Positions 18,648 through 26,745 of a stretch of 64,000 nt of DNA are shown here, in pieces; the stretch's first letter is position 1; the number at the start of each line of letters is the position of its first letter. The DNA lies in the NCBI GenBank assembly GCA_046347945.1, contig JAXMFB010000003.1:1-64000 (forward strand), in the 5' to 3' direction. The position numbers and the translations under genes are program-made. This stretch comes from Zeimonas sp046347945. Its GTDB lineage: Bacteria > Pseudomonadota > Gammaproteobacteria > Burkholderiales > Burkholderiaceae_E. The notes below the pieces were generated by a model. The model saw only the letters and a program-made list of their open reading frames with translations. It was not told where the DNA came from and searched no databases.

Positions 18648-19201
18648 GCGAGCAGACGCCTGTCTGGCTCACCGAGCGCTGCACGAGCCGTGGCGGCGTG
18701 CCGATCCTGATTCGCCCGCTGCGCGCCGACGATGCCCCGAGCGAGCGCGCGTTCATCGACGGGTTGTCGCCGGTGTCGCTGTACCAGCGCCTGCTCGGCA
18801 CGGTCAAGGAAGTCACCGACCAGCAGATCTCCGAACTGGTCCGGCAGGACTGGCCGCGGCGACTCGGACTGGCGGCGTTCGGTGTCGGCACGGCGGCCGA
18901 CCTCCTCGGCGTCGCCCGATTCGACGCGTCCGACCGGCCCGGCGCCGCGGAGTTCGCGATCGTCGTCACCGACCGCTGGCAGCGCCATGGCATCGGCTAC
19001 GCGCTGTTCCGCAGGCTGGTGCGCGCTGCCCGTGCGGCCGGCTATCGCGAGCTGGTCGGCACCACCTATGCCGTCAACCGCGACATGATCGAGCTCGCCC
19101 GGTCCTATGGCTTCGAGGTCGGCCCCGAAGAGGGCGAGCCGAGCCTGCGGCGACTGACGCTCGCGCTCAACGATCGCGCAGGTGCCGATCGAACTCGATG
19201 A
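18644..19201 (+). CDS. GNAT family N-acetyltransferase
   Basis: The 185-residue product shows the GNAT core: PILIRPLRADD at the N-terminus (strand 1), AAEFAIVVTDRWQRHGIGYALFRRLVRAARAAGY containing the acetyl-CoA pyrophosphate loop (Q/R-x-x-G-x-G/A), and NRDMIELARSYGFEV. Relatives are the stand-alone or Pat-type acetyltransferase domains that act on proteins or small molecules; the acceptor is unknown. ATG 18644 overlaps the MFS stop, and the 3' end overlaps the convergent CaiB gene by 35 bases. Confidence 0.85.
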   Translation: MSEQTPVWLTERCTSRGGVPILIRPLRADDAPSERAFIDGLSPVSLYQRLLGTVKEVTDQQISELVRQDWPRRLGLAAFGVGTAADLLGVARFDASDRPGAAEFAIVVTDRWQRHGIGYALFRRLVRAARAAGYRELVGTTYAVNRDMIELARSYGFEVGPEEGEPSLRRLTLALNDRAGADRTR

Positions 19202-20210
19202 CCTCGGCGGGCTGCGCGAACGGCTGGTCGCGGTACAGGCGGTTGGCGAGGTTGTGCGGGTGTCGCGCGGCTTCCGCGAAGTCGAGCACCGGCGACAGGC
19301 AGGCGTCGTGCGCCTGCGCGGCCTGCGCCCAGTCGTCGCGGCTGCGTGACGCGAAGCGTGCGGCGAAGCGCTCGGTCGTCGCGGGCCAGGTCGCGGGGCG
19401 GTACTGGTCGCGCGGGTCGATCTCGCCTTCGAGGCCCGTGACCGCGAGCAGCTGCGCGTAGAACTTCGGTTCGAGCGCGCCGGCGGCGACGAAGCGTCCG
19501 TCGGCGCAGCGGTAGACGCGGTAGAACGGCATCGCGCCGTCGAGCAGGTTGTTGGCGCGCTGCAGGTTCCAGACCCCGCCGGCCAGCAGCCCGTAGACCA
19601 TCGGCGTGAGACCCACGGTGCCGGCAAGGATGCTGGTCTCGGCGACGCCGCCGCGCTGCGTGATCGAGCGCTGCACGAGCTTGGCCAGCACGCCGACCAG
19701 CAGGTGCATCGCGCCGCCGCCGAAGTCGGCGACCAGGTTCAGCGGCGGCACCGGCGCCTCGCGCGCGCCGATCGCCTCGAGCACGCCCGACAGCGCGAGG
19801 TAGTTGATGTCGTGGCCGGCGCGCTCGGCCAGCTCGCCCGCATGGCCCCAGCCCGACAGGCGCCCGACGACGAGCCGCGGGTACGCGTCGAGCAGCGCGG
19901 CGGGTGCGAGGCCGAGCCGCTCGAGCACGCCGGGGCGAAAGCCCTCGAGCAGCACGTCGGCGTCGGCGAGTTCGCGGCGCAGCGCCGCCAGCCCGCCGGC
20001 CTGCTTCAGGTCGACCGCCAGCGCGCGCTTGCCGAGGTTGAGCAGGTCGTACTCGGGGCCGACGCCGATGCCCAGGCCGGGGTCGACGGGCGGCGAGACG
20101 CGCAGCACGTCGGCGCCGAGCGAGCGCAGCAGCTGGCCGGCGAACGGCACGGGTCCGATCGCGTGGAGTTCGACGACCTTCAGGCCGGCAAGGGGAGGCG
20201 AAGCAGTCAT
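19167..20210 (-). CDS. CaiB/BaiF family CoA-transferase (alpha-methylacyl-CoA racemase-like)
   Basis: The protein belongs to family III CoA-transferases. The 347 residues start LAGLKVVELHAIGPVPFAGQLLRSLGADVLRV, a typical family start, with NLGKRALAVDLK and the AGHDINYLALSG segment containing the Asp expected for racemase/transferase catalysis. FLAGILA-like text and length point to the alpha-methylacyl-CoA racemase subgroup, which epimerises branched-chain acyl-CoAs. ATG 20210 fits the family start. It is a single gene, convergent with the GNAT gene. Confidence 0.85.
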   Translation of the reverse strand: MTASPPLAGLKVVELHAIGPVPFAGQLLRSLGADVLRVSPPVDPGLGIGVGPEYDLLNLGKRALAVDLKQAGGLAALRRELADADVLLEGFRPGVLERLGLAPAALLDAYPRLVVGRLSGWGHAGELAERAGHDINYLALSGVLEAIGAREAPVPPLNLVADFGGGAMHLLVGVLAKLVQRSITQRGGVAETSILAGTVGLTPMVYGLLAGGVWNLQRANNLLDGAMPFYRVYRCADGRFVAAGALEPKFYAQLLAVTGLEGEIDPRDQYRPATWPATTERFAARFASRSRDDWAQAAQAHDACLSPVLDFAEAARHPHNLANRLYRDQPFAQPAEVIEFDRHLRDR

Positions 20211-20323
20211 CGGCAGGCGTCCATCCGGAAAGTGGGATTCGAGAGGGTACGAGCGGGTACGCGGGTCGCGCGCTTGCGGGGCCGGCAGCGCACGATCATC
20301 GCATGTCGCGCGGCGATCGGCGA

Positions 20324-21835
20324 TCAGCCGTGCGGGTCGGCGACGTCGAGCGCGCGCCGGTAGGCGACCGCCTCGGCCGCGTGCTGCGCGCCGATCGCGG
20401 CGTCGCCGCGCAGGTCGGCGATCGTGCGGGCGAGCTTGTGCACGCGGTGCAGCGCGCGCGACGACCAGTGCCGATCGCGAGCGACCCGGCGCAGCAGCGC
20501 GGCCGCGTCGCCGTCGAGCGCGCAGTGCCGGTCGATCTCGGGCGGCGCCAGGTGCGCGTTCGGCTTGCCCTGCCGCGCGAGCTGGCGTTCGCGCGCACGG
20601 GCCACGCGTTCGGCGATCGCCGCGCTGGGCTCGCCGTCGGCGCGCCGCATCAGCGTCGACTCGTCGACCGGCTGCACGCCGATCAGCACGTCGATGCGGT
20701 CGAGCAGCGGCCCCGACAGGCGCGCCTGGTAGCGGCGCACCTGCTCGGGCGTGCAGCGGCAGCGTTCGCTGCCCAGGAAGCCGCAGGGGCAGGGGTTCAT
20801 CGCCGCCACGAGCTGGAAGCGCGCCGGGAACTCGACCTGCCGCGCTGCACGCGCCACGCCGATGCGGCCGGTCTCGAGCGGCTCGCGCAGCGCCTCGAGC
20901 ACCGTGCGCGAGAACTCGGGAAGCTCGTCGAGGAACAGCACGCCGTGGTGCGCGAGGCTGGCCTCGCCCGGCCGCGGGTTCGTGCCGCCGCCGACGATCG
21001 CGGCCGCCGACGCGCCGTGGTGCGGCGCGCGAAACGGCCGGCGCCCCCAGTCGGCGGGCGTGAAGCGACCGGCCAGGCCGGCCAGCGCGGCGGTTTCGAG
21101 CGCCTCGTCGCCGGTGAGCGGCGGCTGGATCGTCGGCAGCCGCTGCGCGAGCAGCGACTTGCCGGCGCCCGGGGGCCCGACCATCAGCAGGTTGTGGGCG
21201 CCGGCGGCCGCGACTTCGAGCGCGCGCTTCGCGCCGGCCTGCCCCTTGACGTCGGCGAAGTCGCCGTCGCCGGCCGGGGCGGGCGCGCACGGCGCCGGCG
21301 CGATGCGCTCGAGCTGGCTCGCGCCCAGCAGGTGCGCGGCGACGCCGGCGAGGTCGAGCGCGCCGAGCAGTCGCGCGCCGTCGACCAGCGCCGCTTCGGC
21401 GCCGTTGGCCGCGGGCAGCAGCAGCGTGCGCGGCCGGGTGTCGCGCACGCCGGCCAGCGCCATCGCGAGCGCGCCGCGAATGGGGCGGATCGTGCCGGTG
21501 AGCGAGAGCTCGCCGACGAGCTCGAGTTCGTCGAGCGGCTCGCTGGGCAGCTGGCCGCTGGCCGCGAGGATGCCCACCGCGATCGGCAGGTCGAAGCGGC
21601 CCGACTCCTTCGGCAGGTCGGCCGGCGCGAGATTGACCGTGAGCCTGCGGTTCGGGAAGTCGAAGCCGGCGTGCAGCAGCGCTGCGCGCACCCGGTCGCG
21701 GCTCTCGCGGACTTCGGCCTCGGGTAGCCCGACGATGTGGAACGCGGGCAGCCCGTTGCCCACGTGCACCTCGACGCGCACTTCCGGCGCATCGAGTCCG
21801 AGGAGGGCGCGCGAGCGGACGACGGCGACGGACAT
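20324..21835 (-). CDS. comM: ComM/YifB family Mg-chelatase-like AAA+ ATPase
   Basis: ComM is a hexameric helicase promoting branch migration during natural transformation. The 503-residue product has the N-terminal Lon-like/ChlI domain (VHVGNGLPAFHIVGLPEAEVRES, VNLAPADLPKESGRFDLPIAVGILAASGQ), Walker A VGPPGAGKSLLAQRLP, RPFRAPHHGAS, Walker B GVLFLDELPEF and the zinc-like cluster NPCPCGFLGSERCRC, ending in the C-terminal helical domain. ATG 21835 matches the family start MSVAVVRSRALLGL. The 163-base gap to ubiK contains no evident gene. Confidence 0.93.
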   Translation of the reverse strand: MSVAVVRSRALLGLDAPEVRVEVHVGNGLPAFHIVGLPEAEVRESRDRVRAALLHAGFDFPNRRLTVNLAPADLPKESGRFDLPIAVGILAASGQLPSEPLDELELVGELSLTGTIRPIRGALAMALAGVRDTRPRTLLLPAANGAEAALVDGARLLGALDLAGVAAHLLGASQLERIAPAPCAPAPAGDGDFADVKGQAGAKRALEVAAAGAHNLLMVGPPGAGKSLLAQRLPTIQPPLTGDEALETAALAGLAGRFTPADWGRRPFRAPHHGASAAAIVGGGTNPRPGEASLAHHGVLFLDELPEFSRTVLEALREPLETGRIGVARAARQVEFPARFQLVAAMNPCPCGFLGSERCRCTPEQVRRYQARLSGPLLDRIDVLIGVQPVDESTLMRRADGEPSAAIAERVARARERQLARQGKPNAHLAPPEIDRHCALDGDAAALLRRVARDRHWSSRALHRVHKLARTIADLRGDAAIGAQHAAEAVAYRRALDVADPHG

Positions 21836-21998
21836 CGGGAAGGCGCGTGGGCGGCGAAGGGGGTCGAGGTGGCCCTCCGAGTCTAGGTGGCGCGCGCCGT
21901 CGCCGGCTGCGCGCCGGCTAAGCCAACGGCTCGGCCGATCTGCCGAAGCGTGGTCGTTGCGCCGACGCGTTCCTCCGGCCCCCGGCCCGAGGCGGCCG

Positions 21999-22232
21999 CT
22001 AGGCCGAGCGCTCGGCCAGCAGCTTCTCGAGTTGCTCGACGCGGTCCTGCAGTCGAGCGAGCCGCTCGAGCCGCGCATCGAACTCTTCGCGGGTGACCAG
22101 GTCGGCCCGCTGGAACGCCTGCGCCAGCAGCGCCTTCATGTTGCGTTCGACGTCGGCGGCCGGACTGTTGCGGAGCAACTCGGCCAGCCGCGACTGAAGC
22201 TCGGCGAGCAGTGACGGGGGCGTGGCGCTCAT
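21999..22232 (-). CDS. ubiK: ubiquinone biosynthesis accessory factor UbiK (BMFP family)
   Basis: This 77-residue coiled-coil protein of the YqiC/BMFP family is an accessory factor for ubiquinone biosynthesis in proteobacteria. The sequence has an amphipathic N-terminal helix (LLAELQSRLAELLRNSP), the conserved VERNMKALLAQAFQRADLVTREEFDAR and a leucine-zipper-like C-terminus (LQDRVEQLEKLLAER). It is divergent from the nitrogen operon, the start regions being separated by about 310 bases. Confidence 0.9.
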   Translation of the reverse strand: MSATPPSLLAELQSRLAELLRNSPAADVERNMKALLAQAFQRADLVTREEFDARLERLARLQDRVEQLEKLLAERSA

Positions 22233-22260
22233 CGTGAATCGAGTCTAGCACGGGGGTCGA

Positions 22261-22320
22261 CGCGTTCCGCGGAGCCCCGTCGCGCTCCGCGGAAACCCGC
22301 CGCGCTCCGCAGTGATCCGC
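22261..22320. repeat. three tandem 20-bp GC-rich repeats
   Basis: Three consecutive 20-base units (22261-22280, 22281-22300, 22301-22320) share the core CGCG(C/T)TCCGC at the same register, with a decayed fourth unit after 22321. They lie between ubiK and the NtrC site, outside any gene. Confidence 0.75.
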
Positions 22321-22352
22321 CGCGCCCGGCACGCCGCACGATCGCCGGCCTC

Positions 22353-22373
22353 GGCGCACCCGACCGGTGCGCC
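22353..22373. promoter_or_regulatory. NtrC-type enhancer site
   Basis: GGCGCACC-CGACC-GGTGCGCC is a perfect 8-bp inverted repeat with a 5-bp spacer and fits the NtrC consensus (T/C)GCACC-N5-GGTGC(A/G). It lies about 110 bases upstream of the sigma-54 promoter at 22465, the usual enhancer distance. A lone half-site TGCACCA occurs at about 22416. Binding is inferred from consensus and context. Confidence 0.75.
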
Positions 22374-22464
22374 ACGCGCCTTCGCACCGCGGTGGCGCAG
22401 CGCGCGCCCGCGCGCTGCACCAATCTGCTCCCGACCTGACCCGCAGCGCCCGCGAACGAGCCGC

Positions 22465-22479
22465 TGGCACGGTCTGTGC
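22465..22479 (+). promoter_or_regulatory. sigma-54 promoter of the porin-glnK-amtB operon
   Basis: TGGCACGGTCTGTGC has the invariant GG of the -24 element and GC of the -12 element separated by 10 bases, and the full TGGCACG -24 box. It starts 79 bases before the porin start codon. With the upstream NtrC-type repeat it predicts expression under nitrogen limitation. Confidence 0.8.
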
Positions 22480-22543
22480 GTAGTCGGTTCCAGCGGCCCC
22501 GTCGGGGCCCGAAGACCCGAACCTTCTGCGGAGCAAGCCGATC

Positions 22544-23332
22544 ATGAAAAAGACGATCCTCGCCGTTTCCCTCGCCTGCGCAGCGGGCAGCCTGCCGGGG
22601 TACGCGCTTGCCCAGGCGACCGCCGCGACGCCCGAGCACACCTTCACGGGCAACCTGAGCCTGGTGAGCGAGTACCGCTATCGCGGCATCGCGCAGACCA
22701 ACGCCAGGCCCGCGGTGCAGGGCGGCTTCGACTATGCGCACGCGAGCGGCCTGTACGCGGGCACCTGGGCCTCGAACGTGAGCTGGCTGTCCGACGCCGG
22801 CGGCGGTGTCAGCAACAGCCTCGAGTGGGACTTCTACGGCGGCTACAAGGGCGCCGTCGGCGACTTCGGCTACGACGTCGGCCTGCTGTACTACTACTAC
22901 CCGGGCTCGTATCCGTCGGGCTTCAACTCGCCGAACACGCTCGAGCTGTACGTCGCGGGCACCTGGAAGATGCTCACGCTGAAGTACTCGCACGGCCTGA
23001 CCGACCTGTTCGGCTTCGTCGACAGCAAGGGTGCGGGCTACCTCGACCTCACCGGCAACTTCGACGTCGGCAGCGGCGTCACGGTCACCGCCCACGTCGG
23101 CCACCAGTCGATCCCGGCCGGCTCGGTCGGCGGCGTGCCGGTGCGCTCGAGCAGCGACTGCTCGTACACCGACTGGAAGCTCGGCGCATCGAAGGAGTAC
23201 GTCGGCCTGACCTGGGGCCTGGCCTACGTCGGCACCGACGCCAGGGGCGGCGCCGGCGAGTGCTACCGCAACGCGTTCAACCGTGACCTCGGCAAGGGCA
23301 CGGTCGTGCTGTCGGTCGGCAAGACCTTCTGA
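22544..23332 (+). CDS. TorF family putative porin
   Basis: The 262-residue product has a Sec signal peptide (MKKTILAVSLACAAGSLPGYALAQA) and an outer-membrane beta-barrel pattern of alternating aromatic strands, beginning TGNLSLVSEYRYRGIAQTN, the signature of the TIGR02001/TorF family, and ending in Phe (VLSVGKTF), as barrel proteins do. It is the first gene of the sigma-54/NtrC-controlled operon with glnK and amtB, so it probably lets ammonium or another nitrogen source cross the outer membrane; that role is inferred. Confidence 0.85.
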   Translation: MKKTILAVSLACAAGSLPGYALAQATAATPEHTFTGNLSLVSEYRYRGIAQTNARPAVQGGFDYAHASGLYAGTWASNVSWLSDAGGGVSNSLEWDFYGGYKGAVGDFGYDVGLLYYYYPGSYPSGFNSPNTLELYVAGTWKMLTLKYSHGLTDLFGFVDSKGAGYLDLTGNFDVGSGVTVTAHVGHQSIPAGSVGGVPVRSSSDCSYTDWKLGASKEYVGLTWGLAYVGTDARGGAGECYRNAFNRDLGKGTVVLSVGKTF

Positions 23333-23345
23333 GCGGGAGGCTCGA

Positions 23346-23684
23346 ATGAAACTGATCACTGCGGTCATCAAGCCGTTCAAGCTCGACGAGGTGCGCGAAG
23401 CGCTGTCGGCGATCGGCGTGCAGGGCATCACGGTCACCGAGGTGAAGGGCTTCGGCCGGCAGAAGGGCCACACCGAGCTGTATCGCGGCGCCGAGTACGT
23501 CATCGACTTCCTGCCGAAGGTGAAGATCGACGTCGCGATCGCCGACGACCTGGTCGAGCGCGCGATCGAGGCGATCGAGGCCTCGGCGCGCACCGGCAAG
23601 ATCGGAGACGGCAAGATCTTCGTCTACGACCTCGAACAAGTCGTGCGCATCCGCACCGGCGAAACCGGCAACGAGGCGCTCTGA
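23346..23684 (+). CDS. glnK: nitrogen regulatory protein PII (GlnK type)
   Basis: PII proteins sense 2-oxoglutarate, ATP/ADP and glutamine (via uridylylation) and gate AmtB. The 112 residues include the T-loop with uridylylation Tyr51 (RGAEYVIDFLPKVK), the signature GFGRQKGHTELYRG and the B-loop TGKIGDGKIFV. ATG 23346 follows a GGGAGG Shine-Dalgarno. The gene lies between a porin and amtB, hence the assignment as GlnK rather than GlnB. Confidence 0.95.
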   Translation: MKLITAVIKPFKLDEVREALSAIGVQGITVTEVKGFGRQKGHTELYRGAEYVIDFLPKVKIDVAIADDLVERAIEAIEASARTGKIGDGKIFVYDLEQVVRIRTGETGNEAL

Positions 23685-23715
23685 GCGCCCGGATCCGCAC
23701 CACGGAGAACGTTCC

Positions 23716-25299
23716 ATGAAATCCCTGACCCGAATCATCGCGCTGTGCCTGGCGCTGTCGCTGGCGCCGCTCGCGGCGCTCGCCGCTTCGCCGGAGCCTG
23801 CCGCGCCCACCACTGCGCTGACCGCGGGAGCCGTGCTGCTCGCCCAGGCGTCGGCGGCTTCGGACGCGCAGCCAGCAGCGCCTGCTGCCGCGCCGGCGGC
23901 CGAGGCCAAGCCCGAGGCGGCGGCCGCCGCACCGGCCGCCGCCGCGCCGGCCGAGGAGAAGAAGGACGCCCCCGCCGCGGCGCCGCCCGTCCCGAACAAG
24001 GGCGACGTCGCGTGGATGAGCGTCTCGACGCTGCTCGTCATCATGATGACGATCCCCGGTCTCGCGCTGTTCTACGGCGGGCTGGTGCGCACGAAGAACA
24101 TGCTCTCGATCCTGATGCAGGTGCTGGTCGTGTTCTCGGTGATCGTCGTGCTGTGGTCGATCTACGGCTACTCGCTGGCGTTCGGCGGCGACGGCCTGTT
24201 CTTCGGCAACCTGTCGAAGATCTTCCTGAAGGGCATCACGCCCGATTCGGCAGCCGCGACCTTCAGCAAGGGCGTGGTCATCCCGGAGCTGTCGTTCGTC
24301 GCGTTCCAGGCCACGTTCGCCGCGATCACCTGCGCGCTGATCGTCGGCGCCTTCGCCGAGCGGGTGCGCTTCTCGGCGGTGCTGCTGTTCTCGGTGCTGT
24401 GGTTCACGTTCTGCTACGTGCCGATCGCCCACGCGGTCTGGTACTGGGCCGGTCCGGACGCGATCACCGATGCGAAGGCGCTCGAGGCGGTCACCGCGGC
24501 GGCGGGCTTCATGTGGGCCAAGGGTGCGCTGGACTTCGCCGGCGGCACCGTGGTGCACATCAACGCCGGCGTGGCGGGCCTGGTCGGCGCCTGGGTGATC
24601 GGCAAGCGGATCGGCTACGGCCGTGAGTCGATGGCGCCGCACTCGCTGGTGATGACGATGATCGGCGCGTCGCTGCTGTGGGTGGGCTGGTTCGGCTTCA
24701 ACGCGGGCTCGAACCTCGAAGCCAACGGCACCGCCGCGCTCGCCTTCATCAACACGCTGATCGCCACCGCATCCGCCACCGTCTCGTGGACGCTCGGCGA
24801 GTGGATGGGCAAGGGCAAGCCGTCGATGCTGGGTGCGGCCTCGGGCGCGGTGGCCGGGCTGGTGGCGATCACGCCGGCCTGCGGCTTCGTCGGACCGATG
24901 GGCGCGCTGGTCATCGGCCTGGTCGCCGGCGTCGTCTGCCTGTGGGGCGTCAACGGCCTGAAGCGGATGCTGGGCGCCGACGACTCGCTCGACGTGTTCG
25001 GCGTGCACGGCGTGGGCGGCGTCACCGGCGCGCTGCTCACCGGCGTGTTCGCGGCGCCGTCGCTGGGCGGCACCGGCGTCTACGACTACGTCGCCAACGC
25101 GGTCGCGGCCGACTACTCGATCGCCAGCCAGGTCTGGGTGCAGTTGCAGGGCGTGCTGCTCACGATCGTCTGGTCCGGCGTGGTCGCGTTCCTCGCCTTC
25201 AAGCTGGTCGACCTGATGATCGGGCTGCGCGTGCCCGAAGAGGAAGAGCGCCAGGGGCTGGACATCAGCTCGCACGGCGAGACCGCCTACCACCACTGA
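23716..25299 (+). CDS. amtB: ammonium transporter AmtB with Ala/Pro-rich extension
   Basis: AmtB is the trimeric inner-membrane ammonium channel. From about residue 95 the 527-residue product matches the family: GDVAWMSVSTLLVIMMTIPGLALFYGGLVRTKN, the pore region with the twin His, and DVFGVHGVGG. The N-terminal signal-like segment (residues 1-24) is followed by an unusually long Ala/Pro/Glu-rich linker (about 45-90) not found in E. coli AmtB. It follows glnK after 31 bases and closes the operon before a strong terminator. Confidence 0.95.
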   Translation: MKSLTRIIALCLALSLAPLAALAASPEPAAPTTALTAGAVLLAQASAASDAQPAAPAAAPAAEAKPEAAAAAPAAAAPAEEKKDAPAAAPPVPNKGDVAWMSVSTLLVIMMTIPGLALFYGGLVRTKNMLSILMQVLVVFSVIVVLWSIYGYSLAFGGDGLFFGNLSKIFLKGITPDSAAATFSKGVVIPELSFVAFQATFAAITCALIVGAFAERVRFSAVLLFSVLWFTFCYVPIAHAVWYWAGPDAITDAKALEAVTAAAGFMWAKGALDFAGGTVVHINAGVAGLVGAWVIGKRIGYGRESMAPHSLVMTMIGASLLWVGWFGFNAGSNLEANGTAALAFINTLIATASATVSWTLGEWMGKGKPSMLGAASGAVAGLVAITPACGFVGPMGALVIGLVAGVVCLWGVNGLKRMLGADDSLDVFGVHGVGGVTGALLTGVFAAPSLGGTGVYDYVANAVAADYSIASQVWVQLQGVLLTIVWSGVVAFLAFKLVDLMIGLRVPEEEERQGLDISSHGETAYHH

Positions 25300-25341
25300 C
25301 CTCCACACCCCCGCCCTTCCGCGAACCGGGGCGGGACCACG

Positions 25342-25373
25342 ACGGGGCGGGCCTTCGGGTCCGCCCCGTTTTC
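25342..25373 (+). terminator. rho-independent terminator after amtB
   Basis: ACGGGGCGG-G-CC, a TTCG tetraloop, and GG-T-CCGCCCCGT form a long stem with one mismatch, followed by TTTTCG. It lies 43 bases after the amtB stop and is the clearest intrinsic terminator of the window. Confidence 0.9.
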
Positions 25374-25415
25374 GTTCGGGCGCTACAATTCTCCGGTCGA
25401 CCCGCCCGTGCTCCC

Positions 25416-26708
25416 ATGACCCCCCATCTCGTCACCGCGATGTCCGCCCCGCTGCAGGACTTCGAGCGCCGCATCCTCGACGCGACGCCCCGGATCGAGC
25501 GCTGGTTCCGCATGGAGTGGCAGGACCACACGCCGCCGTTCTATGCCTCGGTCGACCTGCGCAACGCCGGGTTCAAGCTCGCGCCGGTCGACACCAATCT
25601 GTTCCCGGGCGGCTTCAACAACCTGACCGAGGAGATGCTGCCGCTGGCGGTGCAGGCCGCGATGGCGGCGATCGAGAAGTACTGCCCCGAGGCGCGCAAT
25701 CTGCTGCTCGTTCCCGAGAGCCACACGCGCAACGCCTTCTACCTGCAGAACGTCCAGCGGCTCTCGACGATCCTGCGCCAGACGGGCCTGAACGTGCGCT
25801 ACGGCACGCTGAACCCCGAGATCAAGGCGCCGACGACGATCGAACTCCCCGACGGCCAGTCGATGACCGTCGAGCCGCTGGTGCGGCGCGGGCTGCGCGT
25901 GGGGCTCGATGGCTTCGATCCCTGCTCGATCCTGCTGAACAACGACCTGTCCTCGGGCATCCCCGAGGTGCTGAAGGACCTGCACGAGCAGGTGCTGCTG
26001 CCGCCGCTGCACGCGGGCTGGGCCGTGCGCCGCAAGTCGCAGCACTTCGCCGCGTATGCCGACGTCGCCAAGCGCTTCGCGAAGCAGTTCGACATGGACC
26101 CCTGGCTGATCAACCCGTACTTCGCGCGCTGCGGGAAGATCGACTTCCACGAGCGCGCGGGCGAGGACTGCCTGGCCACCAACGTCGAGACGCTGCTCAG
26201 GCAGATCCGCGCCAGGTATCGCGAGTACCGGATCGACGAGAAGCCGTTCGTCGTCGTCAAGGCCGACGCCGGCACCTACGGAATGGGCGTGATGTCGGTG
26301 CGCGATCCCTCCGAGGTGCGCGACCTCAATCGCAGGCAGCGCAACAAGATGGCGGTCGTCAAGGAGGGCCTCGAGGTGCACGAGGTCATCCTGCAGGAGG
26401 GCGTGCACACCTTCGAGACCGTCGGCGAGGGTGTCGCCGAGCCGGTGGTCTACATGATCGACCGCTACGTGGTCGGCGGCTTCTACCGCGTGCACACCGG
26501 GCGCGCGAAGGACGAGAACCTGAACGCCCCGGGCATGCACTTCGTGCCGCTGCCGTTTGCCGCCAGCTGCAACCTGCCCGACTGCACCGCCTCGCTCGAG
26601 CACGCGCCCAACCGCTTCTACGTCTACGGCGTGGTCGCGCGGCTCGCGCTGCTGGCCGCCTCGATCGAGCTCGAGCAGACCGATCCCGACCAGTCGCGCT
26701 ACGGCTGA
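25416..26708 (+). CDS. gshA: glutamate-cysteine ligase
   Basis: This is the proteobacterial-type GshA that makes gamma-glutamylcysteine, the first step of glutathione synthesis. The 430-residue product shows VDTNLFPGGFNNL, LLVPESHTRN, LLNNDLSSGIP, VVVKADAGTYGMGVMSVRDP (ATP-grasp-like phosphate loop) and VVYMIDRYVVGGFYRVH. ATG 25416 or the in-frame ATG 25440 can be the start; neither has a strong Shine-Dalgarno. gshB follows after 37 bases. Confidence 0.92.
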   Translation: MTPHLVTAMSAPLQDFERRILDATPRIERWFRMEWQDHTPPFYASVDLRNAGFKLAPVDTNLFPGGFNNLTEEMLPLAVQAAMAAIEKYCPEARNLLLVPESHTRNAFYLQNVQRLSTILRQTGLNVRYGTLNPEIKAPTTIELPDGQSMTVEPLVRRGLRVGLDGFDPCSILLNNDLSSGIPEVLKDLHEQVLLPPLHAGWAVRRKSQHFAAYADVAKRFAKQFDMDPWLINPYFARCGKIDFHERAGEDCLATNVETLLRQIRARYREYRIDEKPFVVVKADAGTYGMGVMSVRDPSEVRDLNRRQRNKMAVVKEGLEVHEVILQEGVHTFETVGEGVAEPVVYMIDRYVVGGFYRVHTGRAKDENLNAPGMHFVPLPFAASCNLPDCTASLEHAPNRFYVYGVVARLALLAASIELEQTDPDQSRYG

Positions 26709-26745
26709 GCGCCGCGCCCCCAACCTGTTCCGGGAGTTCCCGCCG

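Noticed and set aside
22416..22432. TGCACCA as a second NtrC site
   Set aside because: Only one half-site matches; the opposite half is absent.
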